Source: Phlegmacium glaucopus
Lineage: Eukaryota; Basidiomycota; Agaricomycetes; Agaricales; Cortinariaceae
DNA: 64,000 nt
Direction: 5' to 3'
Assembly: GCA_015039465.1 (NCBI GenBank)
Contig: MU130546.1
Location: 91,444-155,443, forward strand
The notes under the pieces are model-generated. The model searched no databases, was not told where the DNA came from, and saw only the letters and a program-made list of their open reading frames with translations. This document shows, piece after piece, positions 46,201-56,059 of this stretch (within the stretch, counting starts at the first letter, position 1; each line of letters starts with the position of its first letter). The translations under genes and the position numbers were made by a program.

Positions 46201-47049
46201 CCGTGGCCCCCAATTCGCCTCTCACGTCTTTTGGGAATTAGGACGACTTCTTGGTATCAATCTAGTCATGAGCACAGCCCATCACCCACAGACAGACGGA
46301 GCTACTGAAAGAGCAAACCAAGAAATTGAAGCTTATCTATCCATCTTCTGCGCAAATAACCCTGACCAATGGCGACAATACCTCCCCACTCTTGAATTCT
46401 CTTACAATACCAAACCACATGCTACGCAAAAAGAATCTCCCCTATTCCTCCAAATGGGTTATAACCCAACTGCTATCCCCACTGCATTCCCTAGAACCAA
46501 CATCCCTGACACCCAAGAACGCCTTATCAATCTCCAAGAAGCATGGAAAGAAGCCAATGCGGCCCATGAACTTGCACGACAAGTCATGACTGAATGTATT
46601 ACCTGAGGTTTCACCCCATTCTCAAGATAGGAGATAAAGTGTGGCTCGAGTCACGATACCTTAAACTACAATACGAAACCAAGAAAATGGCACCTAAGTG
46701 AGAAGGCCCCTTCAAAGTCATAGAAGTTCTAAGTCCCCTCAGCTACCGCCTGGAATTACCTCGCTCCTGGAGAATTCATCCAGTCATTCATATCACGCTA
46801 CTTTCCCCTTACAAGACAAATGGAGTCTATGGCGATAACTTCCCACAACCACCTCCTGACCTTATCGAAGGCCAACCAGAGTACGAAGTCGAGTCAATAA
46901 TTTCCCACAGACGACAGGGAAGAGGATACGCTTTCCTTATAAAATGGAAAGGATATTCAACTGCAGAAAACACCTGGGAACCCGAACGAAATGTCACCAA
47001 TTCACAAGACCTTCTTCAAAGTTACAAAAATCGACACCGACTCCAGTGA
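43232..47049 (+). pseudogene. pol: Ty3-B pol: protease, RT, RNase H, integrase, chromodomain
   Basis: One frame (-1 relative to gag) runs 43232-46606, broken by TGA at 43691, 45125, 45287, 45326 and 46604. A one-base shift near 46606 then moves the C-terminal domain to another frame (46607-47049, with TGA at about 46699). Domains: protease (RILMDTGAGGLFMN, VIFGLPWF); RT ([19 protein letters not shown], catalytic IYMDDIFIF); RNase H ([18 protein letters not shown]-stop-ELLAI); integrase zinc finger (GHPGRLVTQNLVQHNYWWPG, CAICQQHK) and core (TMDFITDLPLSDGFDS, ISDRGPQFASHVF, ERANQEIEAYLS); IGDKVWLES; chromodomain (YEVESIISHRRQGRGYAFLI, KWKGYSTAENTWEPE). The stops replace residues that are Arg in relatives. 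Otherwise well preserved. Confidence 0.92.
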
Positions 47050-48126
47050 AGATAACAAAGAAAATATTCCCCCTCTGACCGCTCCCTCCATGACTCCCTC
47101 GTCAACAACCCCTTCATCCACTTCCACTCTCAGTACTACTGCCTCCCTTGCTACTATTCTTGAAAATGAACCTCTCAATGTCCACACTACATTCCTTGCT
47201 ACGCAATTCCCACTCCCCCATCTTCCCCTACAAGCTCTACTACTACTACCAACCAACAATTTAGAATCCAAGATATCACCCAAATATTCGACTCCCAATT
47301 CCCCACATATTCTCATTACCGAACCTACGTACGAGACCACCTTCGAGATTGGACCCATGACTCCGATTTCAAAACATTCGACATCGCCTACTGCCACCAT
47401 CGACTGGTACTTCCTCAAGCTAATACCCTAGAAAAGATGGCAGAAGGCCTTATCAAAATGGCACAAGAATTACGACAAACAAATGCGACTCAAGAACACA
47501 ATATCCAACAACTCATTCCCCGCCTTGAAATCAATGGACTAAGTAAACGAATCGAACAGACCCTGACTCTAACAATCCCAACTGTCAACCTTTGGATCCC
47601 CGCTCCCCCTAACTCTCCTGTTACATTTCCGAATAACATTCCTCTTAGCAACCCTTCCAAAGAAACTGGAACTCATATCCGTCCTCAACCACTTACTCGA
47701 CAACCATCTGAAGCAAATATCCCTCTCATCCGATCCATCCCATACACAACACAAGCACCCACTAGTCAACCTAAATGCTTTCAATGCGGTACCTTTGGAC
47801 ATCGTAAACAAGAATGTGGTGCCTATAAATGTACCATTTGTAAACAAGTGGCCCCTGGACATTGGCCCAGCAATTGCCCCAAGAACAAAGAAGAAGACAA
47901 AGCCCCTCTCCCCAAACGATGACGACAAGAACCAGAACACTGTGCTAGTTGTCGACTCCCCCTCTTCTACGATCACATTGCTTGGTGCCGAGGACAGACA
48001 GATGGAAACACCTGCCGATGCAAATCTAAAGTTAAAAAGGAAGAAGATTGCGATCCTGACATTTATGGAACTGGATTTTATGATGTCGATGGAGATGAAG
48101 ATGGTAACCTTACCGGAGAACACTGA
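46991..48126 (+). pseudogene. Ty3-B ORF3: post-pol zinc-knuckle protein
   Basis: Downstream of the chromodomain two overlapping frames look coding. The first, 46991-47431, is Ser/Thr/Pro-rich (begins MSPIHKTFFKVTKIDTD, contains DNKENIPP). The second, open from 47170 to a stop at 48124-48126, contains QIFDSQFPTYSHYRTYVRDH, TLEKMAEGLIKMAQELRQTN and three Cys/His modules: CFQCGTFGHRKQEC, CTICKQVAPGHWPSNC and a Cys-rich CASCRLPLFYDHIAWC region. A TGA at 47920-47922 separates the second and third modules. The N-terminal piece probably joins the rest by a past frameshift; alternatively both frames are used. The position and a C-terminal zinc knuckle match ORF3 of Ty3-A, but here there are more modules. 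Role unknown. Confidence 0.65.
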
Positions 48127-48165
48127 GTCATACGCTAAGAATATCCCCACTCATATCTATGACTC

Positions 48166-48198
48166 CCCTTTATCTCTGACTCTATTCCTCCTTATAAG
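48166..48198 (+). promoter_or_regulatory. Internal promoter in Ty3-B resembling the LTR core
   Basis: CCCTTTATCTCTGACTC (48166-48182) is identical to 41331-41347 in the LTR. TATAAG follows at 48193-48198, 22 nt after the TATCTCTGACTC word; in the LTR the equivalent distance is 24 nt. ATG of ORF4 lies about 50 nt downstream of the TATA box. Confidence 0.6.
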
Positions 48199-48244
48199 AA
48201 CCCACGACTTATCCTCCCCCTTTCCTTATCGCCTTTTCCACACC

Positions 48245-48839
48245 ATGGCTCTTGCATCTGCTGCTCGCATTACTTCCGCTAACATGAATTTCAACACTGC
48301 TACTACTATGGATACTGATATTGACCAATTTCACGAATACATCGATGACATCACGCCTGAAATTGGAATTCCTATCTTCAGACCTGGTCAATTACCTCCC
48401 ATGCTTCATATCGCTGGTGGTCATTTCTTTTTCCAAACCGAACACATTCGCTTCCGAGTTCATCAATACTTCTTTGATTGAGAATCCATCTGGCTTTCAG
48501 AACGACTGGCATTTGTTGATGAAGACCTAGCTGACGGGAACACGGTAGCTCAGTCCAGACAACATATTCGACGCTATTGAACTTCCTGGAATCACCGCTA
48601 AACAATTCGCTTCTCTCCTTTGGGTTATTTACAACCCTCGCTATGGAAGTCATCAAGCCAATACCCGAACCTGGAAAGACATTAATACTGCCACGAAAGC
48701 CCTCAAGATGGCACAAATCCTTACACTTTCAGAGCATAAGATCAAGATCAATTCACGACTTGACCAACAAGAAGAAGAACAACAGAAACAAGACCTAGCT
48801 GAATACTTCAAGAACAATAAAATCGAGGACGATCTTTAG
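48245..48839 (+). pseudogene. Ty3-B ORF4: BTB/POZ-domain-like gene carried by the retrotransposon
   Basis: Starts MALASAARITSANMNF in a CACCATGG context and ends KNNKIEDDL-TAG, 16 bp before the 3' LTR. The middle reads GGHFFFQTEHIRFRVHQYFF then D-stop-ESIWLSERL, followed after a frameshift around 48545-48565 by SPDNIFDAIELPGITAKQFA, SLLWVIYNPRYG, TRTWKDINTATKALKM and a Gln/Glu-rich helix. This is the pattern of fungal BTB/POZ proteins: display of a ligand strand, 'F-R-V-H-x-x-F-F', then 'hydrophobic-x-L-x-x-F-x-x-L-L-x-x-x-Y', then a helix with W. BTB domains mediate dimerisation and often cullin-3 binding. The TGA at 48479 replaces an expected Arg. Not a known Ty3 gene; probable host-gene capture. 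Confidence 0.7.
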
Positions 48840-48855
48840 GCTAATAGAGGGCTAA

Positions 48856-49276
48856 TGTTATGAATGTCTGGTACGCACATAGCCCCTACTCTTTTTCCCT
48901 TCTTCTTTACTGTACAACATACCTTCTCCATCGTTCCCTTCTTACACCATTCCCCCTTTTGCCCTAAACCTTCTTTGTACTATATATAACCATCGCTTCC
49001 GCTCCCTTTATCTCTGACTCGTACCGACTCGTATCTAGCACGGACCATGGACTATCTCTGACTCGAACCCTTACTATATAAGAGCCATACCCATAGCTAC
49101 AACTCCCTAGTTTAGACCTTTGTATTACTACGGTCTTAATCTACACAGCTTGCTCAGAACCTGTCGTCCTCAGTCTTAAACTTGTTGAATGCAATTGCAG
49201 TTGTATCTAAGTCCCTAGTTACTTGGTCTATCGGCCCAGCACCAAACGCAAGTGCAAGCTTATAGTCGCCATAACA
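48856..49276 (+). repeat. Ty3-B 3' LTR (421 bp)
   Basis: Begins TGTTATGAATG, ends GCCATAACA. It is preceded by a purine-rich AGAGGGCTAA. Identical to the 5' LTR except at three bases near the two tips. Confidence 0.95.
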
Positions 49277-50458
49277 CAAACTGGTTATCTGCTTTACCAA
49301 CACTTGAATCATGCACAATAACAGACAACATTCTTGGATTGAAAACACCTTTTGAACTTATGGGATCTTCTCCAATCTCCATACCACTCTCATTTGAAAA
49401 TACACAATTCCCTGCAGTTGAAGAATGAACACAGAGATTACTAAAAGACTGTGAAGAAGCACTAGCCACACATGAAATGGCAAGACATTGCATGGGAAAT
49501 CAAATCAAAAATCAAATCAAATTAAAGTTGAAAGAACACAAAATTCTTGATAAGGACTTTTTCAATTTCATCAATCAAGTCTGTGAGACCACAGATGAAA
49601 TAACCAATATAAGGATAGTGTTAGAAAGAGGAGTTGACATCTTCAAGATCCTTTCCCCTCCATTCAAACCCTTTCAAAACCATCAGAAAATATGAATAAA
49701 TAAATGCCTTGAACTACCTCTTCCTCATCTTCTCATTCTTCTTATCTTTCTCAACATTCTCCTTTACACTCATTCAATCCCTTTAATTTCAACCAAAACA
49801 AAATTGACTCTTACTTTGAATCCTGATCCAACATTTGCAACATCACTGCATTATTGCAAGGGGACCTTTCTTTGAACTTGAAATTTTATTTTATTTATTT
49901 TATTTTCATGTTGAATGAACAATAAAACAATTGGAACACAAAATCCTCTATCAAAAAGGTGAAGCAGAAACACTCTTCAACAACATGGTTAGCAAATGGA
50001 CTAGTCAACAAACTTACACCTTTCATTCATCATAAGAGAAGACTTTGACAAAACCATCCTGTTCAATCTTGACCTCCTAATCCTTCACAAACTCAAGTTC
50101 ATTTTGATTCTGTTCTTAATAATGTCTCTCCTATTTCAACTCCTCAATCAACAATGTATCATACTCCTGAACTTGGAACTGCAGGAAACCCTATCCTTAT
50201 TCTTGATGGTGAAAATATCATTATCAACAGACAATGCTCTGTCTGTGATCAAGATGGTCATTCTTCTTGACAATGTTATTTGTCTGTCACCAGCAAACTG
50301 ATTGTTTTACCATACAAACAACAACCATCAGTATCACAGTATCAATGTTGCAATAATTGTCATGAAGGTCACATGTGGAGAAATTGTCCTCAACTGAATG
50401 TGAGAATGAGTCCTTCTACTAAATTGATTTCTGGGCAATCAATGTAAAATAGGGGTAA
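49277..50458 (+). pseudogene. Ty3-C fossil, right part: integrase end, coiled-coil and zinc-knuckle ORFs
   Basis: Continues the integrase cut by Ty3-B: WLSALPTLESCTITDN, LKTPFELMGSSPISIPLSFE, then EE-stop-TQRLL and THEMARHCMGNQ. The chromodomain region is missing: the frame passes directly into ILDKDFFNFINQVCETTDEI (49477-49695 frame), the relative of Ty3-A's small ORF. Further on (about 50210-50445) lie two zinc knuckles of a decayed ORF3: CSVCDQDGH with TGA before the final QC, and CCNNCHEGHMWRNC, ending SGQSM-stop just before the purine tract AGGGGTAA. The element thus had the same extra 3' gene as the two complete copies. Heavily decayed. Confidence 0.75.
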
Positions 50459-50875
50459 TGTTATGAATTCTGCTTTTTCTTTTTCTTTCCTTAACTCCAC
50501 TGAACACATGGACATTTCACTTACACATGTTTTACATTCCTTTTTCATTACCATCTACATGCATTATGTTGTCTCTTTCATTGTTTCATCTAGGACTCAT
50601 TTACATGCATACAACTCATGGTATTAGTCATTTCTATTCTTACATAGACTCACTTTATACATGCAACTCATTTCTTTACTATAAATACTGTATCAACTCT
50701 TTGTACTTTCCTCAGCTAGTTCTTGAGAATCATACCTGCTTTTCTCTTTGATCTCTCTCAAATCCTCTAAGACAATACTGAGACAATTCAGCACTCTTGA
50801 AGAGCTCACTGTTTTCACTGATCCCTTATCAACTGTTTAAGATCAGAGTCATTTGAATCTTTTGAAGTTGTAACA
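50459..50875 (+). repeat. Ty3-C 3' LTR (417 bp)
   Basis: Begins TGTTATGAATTC, ends GAAGTTGTAACA. Both ends match those of Ty3-A (GTTGTAACA in element sense) and Ty3-B (TGTTATGAA). No 5' LTR is present in the window, so no target duplication can be confirmed. Confidence 0.8.
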
Positions 50876-51413
50876 CACACATTCCAAGCAGTTCTGAGCA
50901 ACTCCAAGCAACTCCAAGCAGAACCTGGTTGGAGTCACTTGGAACTAGTGTTTAAAGGTCTGGTCTTTTGCCTTTTTTGGCAATTTTGCAGCTGGCACAT
51001 TGTCCTTAAAATTCTCCCATGAAACTAGGGTTCCCAAAAAGGAAAAATTTCCGGTCCATGGACTGGAAAAAGACTGGACCACCCCTGAAATTTTGTGTTT
51101 CAAACCCCTAATTATGGTAGGGAATTTTTACAGCAGTGCTCTAGCTCAAAAAATTACCAAAAAAGGCAAAAGACCAGACCTTTAAACACTGCTAGGAATG
51201 GAACCCATATACCTCTTTAACCTTAACAAAGCCCTAACAAAACCTTAACCTAACCTTGAAATAACCTTAACAAAACCTTAAAAGAACCTTAACAAAACTA
51301 ATATATTTGCTGGGATCCACTCAGAATTTGCTTGGACTGCTTGGAATTTGCTCAGAATTTGCTCAGATCCACTTGGACTGCTTGGACCTGCTCAGACCTG
51401 CTTGGAATGTGTG
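50876..51413. mobile_element. Inverted-repeat element hosting a second MITE
   Basis: CACACATTCCAAGCAG at 50876 is answered by CTGCTTGGAATGTGTG ending at 51413. The arms continue with CTGAGCA / TGCTCAG and repeated CCAAGCA / TGCTTGG words. Between them lie the MITE at 50946-51191 and a stretch of AACCTTAACAAA tandem repeats (51215-51300). No clear target duplication; the left border coincides with the end of the Ty3-C LTR. Confidence 0.5.
50946..51191. mobile_element. 246-bp MITE, TAGTGTTTAAA family
   Basis: The arms AGTGTTTAAAGGTCTGGTCT at the left and their exact reverse complement at the right match for 34 bp. An imperfect 8-bp flanking repeat, CTTGGAAC (50938-50945) and CTAGGAAT (51192-51199), matches at 6 of 8. 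It shares ends and the word ACTGGAAAAAGACTGGACC with the 540-bp element at 11579-12118. Non-coding. Confidence 0.7.
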
Positions 51414-52024
51414 GGGGAGTGTAAAGTATACTGCCTAACTGGCAGACTCACTGGAGTGTCAAAATAAGTTGATGGCAAGTGATGGCATCCAATTTGATGG
51501 GAGATCAGTGACACATTGTCATGTGCCTGAGTGTGTTGAGCATCTATATGCTGTACTTCAATATTCCTTCTTTTTTATCTTAGCATCTAACAAAATGCAT
51601 AAATTATCTCATCTTTATATAGGTATATTGTACATAGAAGCAACTTATGACATATATGTACAAACATTCAGCAAACTGTTTTTGGCTGGATAGGCTTTCA
51701 TTGCAGTTCCCTAGTTCTAGCAGCACTATCACTGACTCTGACATCAATCCTTCTTCAGCAAGGACAGTTGCCAGTGCCAAGTTGGCTAAATACTGTCTGA
51801 TCCCAGCAGGACAATAGGGAAATCTCAGATTATGACCTGGATGGATGAAAGACATTCAGTTATTCATTATTACAGGCAATGTTTTGTTTCTATAGTGAAG
51901 CAAGGTACAAGTGTAGAGATAGAATATAGTCTTTAAGAAGACAAGAAGTGCATGACTGCATCATGTGCACATCCCTGTCCCTCCCTTCATCCTTGCTGGT
52001 GCAGAAGCGCTCAACGAATCCTGC
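51414..52024. other. Spacer between MITEs
   Basis: No gene recognised. Short frames on both strands, e.g. 51604-51855 minus (83 codons), have no conserved motifs. Confidence 0.4.
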
Positions 52025-52443
52025 TAGGGAATGTCATGGGGTTACCCATGGAATTTCGCGGGTTTTGACTATCTGGGCCTGTAGCTACAAATTCTGTGAT
52101 CTCAGAACTTTTCTTTTTTATTCAAATCTGTTGAGAAATGGGTGAGTTATACCCCTACCAAGTTTTGGCCTTGAATTCAAAGAATTGTGCCCTCAGCATC
52201 ATTTTTGCTGACATAGGTTGCCCAAAATGGCCAATTTCCAAATTTGGCGAACCCGTGGTCACTAATTGGTGTGCTGTGACATCACAATTGACCATAGGCC
52301 CCTGAAAATTTGCACAGCTGTAGCTTAGTGAGTTATTCACCAATTTACATGAAAAAATTTGCAAAATGTTCAGAAAATTCAGGGCTATCACATAATATGT
52401 AAAAACCCGTCGTTAACCCGCGGGTAACCCGTGACATTCCCTA
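52025..52443. mobile_element. 419-bp hAT-like MITE, TAGGGAATGTCA ends
   Basis: TAGGGAATGTCATGGGGTTA at the left and, as reverse complement, TAGGGAATGTCACGGGTTAC at the right, with near-matching continuation (ACCCATGG / ACCCGCGG). AATCCTGC precedes the left end (52017-52024) and TATCCTGC lies three bases beyond the right end (52447-52454), so an 8-bp duplication with a small indel is likely. No coding frame. Confidence 0.6.
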
Positions 52444-53251
52444 AATTATCCTGCATCAAGCTCCTACTGCATCACTCTATTCCTTTTCACCCACCCTCCT
52501 CTCCCTATTGCTTCAGCATGTCATCAGTGACAGTGCCTTTACAGATCCGAAAAGACCCAATAACCCAGCTCATACCCGGCTCGTACTGAAGCATGGCCCA
52601 CCCACCCACACATCTTGCATCAATTTCCCCTTCATGTGTTCTTACCCAACTAGCTTGCAATGATGCTTACATAGCTTAACCATAGCCTTACAATAACCAT
52701 CTGCCTATTTATTCAGTCCCAGCACTGGAAGTCGCAACACAAAGACAAGTATTTCACCTATCAAAACCTATCCAAGGAGATGTTCTGCTTCAACATGAGG
52801 GTCATTGTATGCATAATACTGATAAGTCTATAGTTTTATTCATTTCCTCAAGGTTATGGTGTTATAGATCTTTTTATGGATCATGTGTTGAATGGTGTTA
52901 GGGTTGAAATAAATGTGTGTGAATGTATGAGTTATTTTATTCCTGAGAAGTTGGGTTTGGTGTGTCATGAGATAATTTGTCTTGAACGCATCTGTAGCTT
53001 CATCCATCCTGTACAAGGGGGAAGTAGTGTAAGCAGAAAAAGATTGTCGTAACAAATCAATGTTATCAATGTGTCCCAGCTGTAACAAATTTGGCATCGT
53101 CGGGAATTATGGCTTTCTTTGAATTATATTTCAGTGAGATTTGGGGTGTTGGGTTGAAATTTGATGTTTTAATAACATGTGTGTATGCGAAGGTAATGGT
53201 ACTAGAAATACTTGTTAGTGATATTGGTGATGCAAGTGAAATATGAAGATA
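52444..53251. other. Spacer upstream of the Swa2-like gene
   Basis: AT-rich, no gene recognised. A minus-strand frame of 85 codons at 52840-53097 lacks conserved features. Confidence 0.4.
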
Positions 53252-53427
53252 CAGTTGGATCCCTCTTAACCCATACCTCTACTAAGCCATAACCCCCCAT
53301 AACCCATAGATTTTGGCGGGCACCAAACCGAAATTTACACCAAAACTGACCTCTCATAACCCATAACCTCCCATAATCCATACTTGGGGCATCCACCGAC
53401 GGGTATGGGTTAAGAGGGGTTTGACTG
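53252..53427. mobile_element. 176-bp pogo/Fot1-like MITE
   Basis: The ends are CAGTTGGATCCCTCTTAACC and, as reverse complement, CAGTCAAACCCCTCTTAACC, with TA on both sides (53250-53251 and 53428-53429). CAGT...CTCTTAAC ends with TA target duplication are typical of the pogo/Fot1 branch of Tc1-mariner. The interior repeats CATAACCCATA words. It lies about 100 bp upstream of the Swa2-like start codon. Confidence 0.75.
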
Positions 53428-53535
53428 TAGTATATGCCACGATGTTCGAGGAACGTGATCTTATTTGCACAGCCACAATCAATTTTCAATTTCTACCAAA
53501 CGAACGCCTTCCCTGACAGCAAATTTGAGCTTCAA

Positions 53536-55878
53536 ATGTCTGACCCCTTTGCTGATTTATGGAAACCATTACCTGCAAAACGAAAACCACAAACTCTCTC
53601 CGCTGCTGCAGTCGTCGCTCCGTCACCTCCCCCACCTGTCCCTTCGCAAGCATGGGCTGGATTGGACTCGTTAGAAACTGGTATTAGACACATGGGAACG
53701 AATGCGAATGTGAATAGGAATACGAATGGGAGTAAACAGGCAAACTTGGTCAATATTGACGATGACAACGATTGGGGATTAGGAGATTTCGGTTCTGTTG
53801 CTCGACCTCCATCCACATCGAGATCGTCGGGTCCGGCTGGCGATTTACTTTTGCTGGACGATGACGATGATCATGATCATTTGATGGGTGGGATTGGGCG
53901 TGTTGATGAAGATGACGAAGAAGATATCCTTGGTGTGTTGAGTAAACCAGTCGAGGTTGTTATCGCCAAAAAGGTATGATTATATATTTCTTTTCTATAT
54001 GTCTACGGCCCTTTGTCGTTTTCTCCCCCCATCTTCATCATCTAATATCCCATCTATCGTCTCTCAAGAAGTTGGAAATAAATTTATCTGAATGCTGTCC
54101 TACTTTCTTTTTAGAACTCGGAATTTGGATCTTCAAGGGCGTCAACAACAACCCATTCACGGCCTACGCCACCACCGCCAGCAGGACGCGGACCATTAAT
54201 ATCGGGACCCCCGTCTCCACCACCCCACATCCTAGGTCAACTCGTCGAGATGGGATTTTCAATTTCTCAAGCCAAGAACGCTCTCGCGGCAACGGCTGAT
54301 GGCAAAGACGTACAGACCGCCCTAGAAAGCTTGCTGAGCGGCAGCGGTGGTAATCGTGGTGGCGATGTCCTTGAATCATTTCCAACACAAGCCGCACAAG
54401 TTCGCCCTACACGACCACCACCACCCAATCCTAATGTTGGACCGACTGATATCCAAGATCAAGCTGATAAACTTCTATTACAAGCTTCTGAGATTGGGTT
54501 GAATGTGTTGAGTCGAGCGAGTGCGTTTTGGAAGGAGGGCAAAGAGAAGGTTGTTAAAGTTATGGAGGACAGGGGTCGTCCATCTCAACCCCTCACTCGC
54601 ACCCATTCTCTTCCACCTCCCCGTTCACTTACACCTCCCCGTTCACGTATACCTTCCCGGCCACGTACACCCCCCCGCCTACATACACCTCCCCGTCCAC
54701 GTACACCCCCTCGTTCACGTACACTCCCAACCACATCACCGTCCACTCTCTCACTCGCATCCACCCACAAAAACACTGGTACATCCAAATTCAAACTAGG
54801 TCAATACGGACCCGCATCCGAATCATATACATCTGCAGTCACACTTCTACCACCTGGACATCTGTTGTTGGTACCACTGTACACGAACCGATCACTTGCT
54901 AGGTTGAGGTGTGGGGAGTATGTGGGTGCGGGAGAGGATGCTGGGGAAGCTTTGAAGATAATTTGCGTCTTCGATTCCAACGCCAACGCCAACTTGTTGA
55001 GCGACAATGGGAATGGGAATGGGAATGTGATATGGAACCCCGACACCGAAGTTCCACAATTAATTCAAGCAGGAAAGGAAAGAATGAACGAAGGTGGATG
55101 GTTAGATTTGCGAGGTGTAGGTATAGATTTAGTGGATGGGTATGTTAAAGCTTTGAGGAGACGTGCGGAGGCTTGGGAAGGGAGGGAGAAATGGGTTGAG
55201 GCCGGGAGGGATTGGGAAGTTCTGGCTGGAGGTGGGGGCTGGATTGGAGAAGGGGTTAAGAAGGAAGCCGTTCGTGGTGCTGGAAGGTGTAGGAAGATGA
55301 TAAGCGCTAGTCGTCAGGAGAGTGTTGGATCATCGTCGACTTCCAACCTTCCTTTACAAAAACCAAAACCCAAACTATCTCCACGCCCTCCACGCCCTGC
55401 ACCATCATCCCAACCATCCAAAGCCCTCCTCGCACACCAAGCCACAACTCTCCAAGCGGAAGCTGATGACACTCTCAAACATCAACTCAAAGATAGCGTC
55501 GATGCTCGTATATCAGCTTGGAAGAATGGAAAAGAGACGAATATAAGAGCTTTATTGGCTAGTCTGGATATGGTTCTTTGGGATGAGATTCTGATGAAAG
55601 GCGGTGGTGGTGGCGTCAAAGTGAATGGGTTGGGAGAGTTGGTTACGGATGCGCAGGTTAAGAAAGGGTATGTGAGGGCGATCGCGAGAGTTCATCCTGA
55701 TAAGGTAAAGTCATCTCTATCGACTCTTTTTTATTTATTTCGTTGCTGATGGATTTTCATTTACGTTTTTTCTTTCCAGCTCAATACATCTAATTCGACG
55801 GTTGAGCAACGCATGCTCGCTAATTCTGTTTTTTCTGCGCTGAATGATGCATGGATCGCTTTTCAAGGTGGAAAGTAA
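53536..55878 (+). CDS. SWA2: Auxilin/Swa2-like clathrin-uncoating cofactor (UBA-TPR-J)
   Basis: Three exons: 53536-53973, 54115-55704, 55780-55878 (708 residues). Start chosen at MSDPFADLW; the frame opens 34 codons earlier (53434), but the DPF motif, a clathrin-adaptor signal, sits ideally at the N-terminus. Residues about 186-222 form a UBA domain (ILGQLVEMGFSISQAKNALA). A basic Pro/Arg repeat follows (about 300-355; 18-bp DNA repeat), then TPR helices (about 366-515: KLGQYGPASESYTSAVTLLP, YTNRSLARLRCGEYVGAGED). The C-terminal J domain (about 620-708) has HPD at 55693-55701, split by the last intron, and ends FSALNDAWIAFQGGK. In yeast Swa2/Aux1 and mammalian auxilin the J domain recruits Hsc70 to strip clathrin from vesicles. 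Domain order UBA-TPR-J equals Swa2. Confidence 0.92.
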
Positions 55879-56059
55879 GGATCTTACAAAAAGAGTGGTC
55901 CATGTATGATTAACGTGCACTGTATGTGGTAATGTATGACTTGTAGATGGCATCCTCGAGAGTCCAGAGATCATGTAGATCTAGATGGTACTTTGAATTT
56001 CGTAATATACTGGCAACTAATCCGGACTTTGAATTAACAAATTCTTACCTGATCCACTC

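Larger units (their letters stand above)
41183..49276 (+). mobile_element. Ty3-B: complete chromodomain Ty3/gypsy retrotransposon with extra genes
   Basis: An 8,094-bp plus-strand element with two 421-bp LTRs (41183-41603, 48856-49276) that differ at only three positions. They are flanked by the perfect 5-bp target duplication CAAAC (41178-41182 and 49277-49281). Order: LTR, self-complementary primer site, gag, pol with chromodomain, zinc-knuckle ORF3, a BTB/POZ-like ORF4, purine tract, LTR. Decay is light: several TGA stops in pol, ORF3 and ORF4, one frameshift before the chromodomain and one in ORF4; gag is open. It sits inside the integrase of fossil Ty3-C. It is about 1.3 kb longer than Ty3-A, largely because of ORF4 and a longer ORF3 region. 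Confidence 0.95.

Noticed and set aside
47569..48150. 193-codon minus-strand frame in Ty3-B
   Set aside because: Antisense of ORF3, whose zinc-knuckle motifs are clear on the plus strand.
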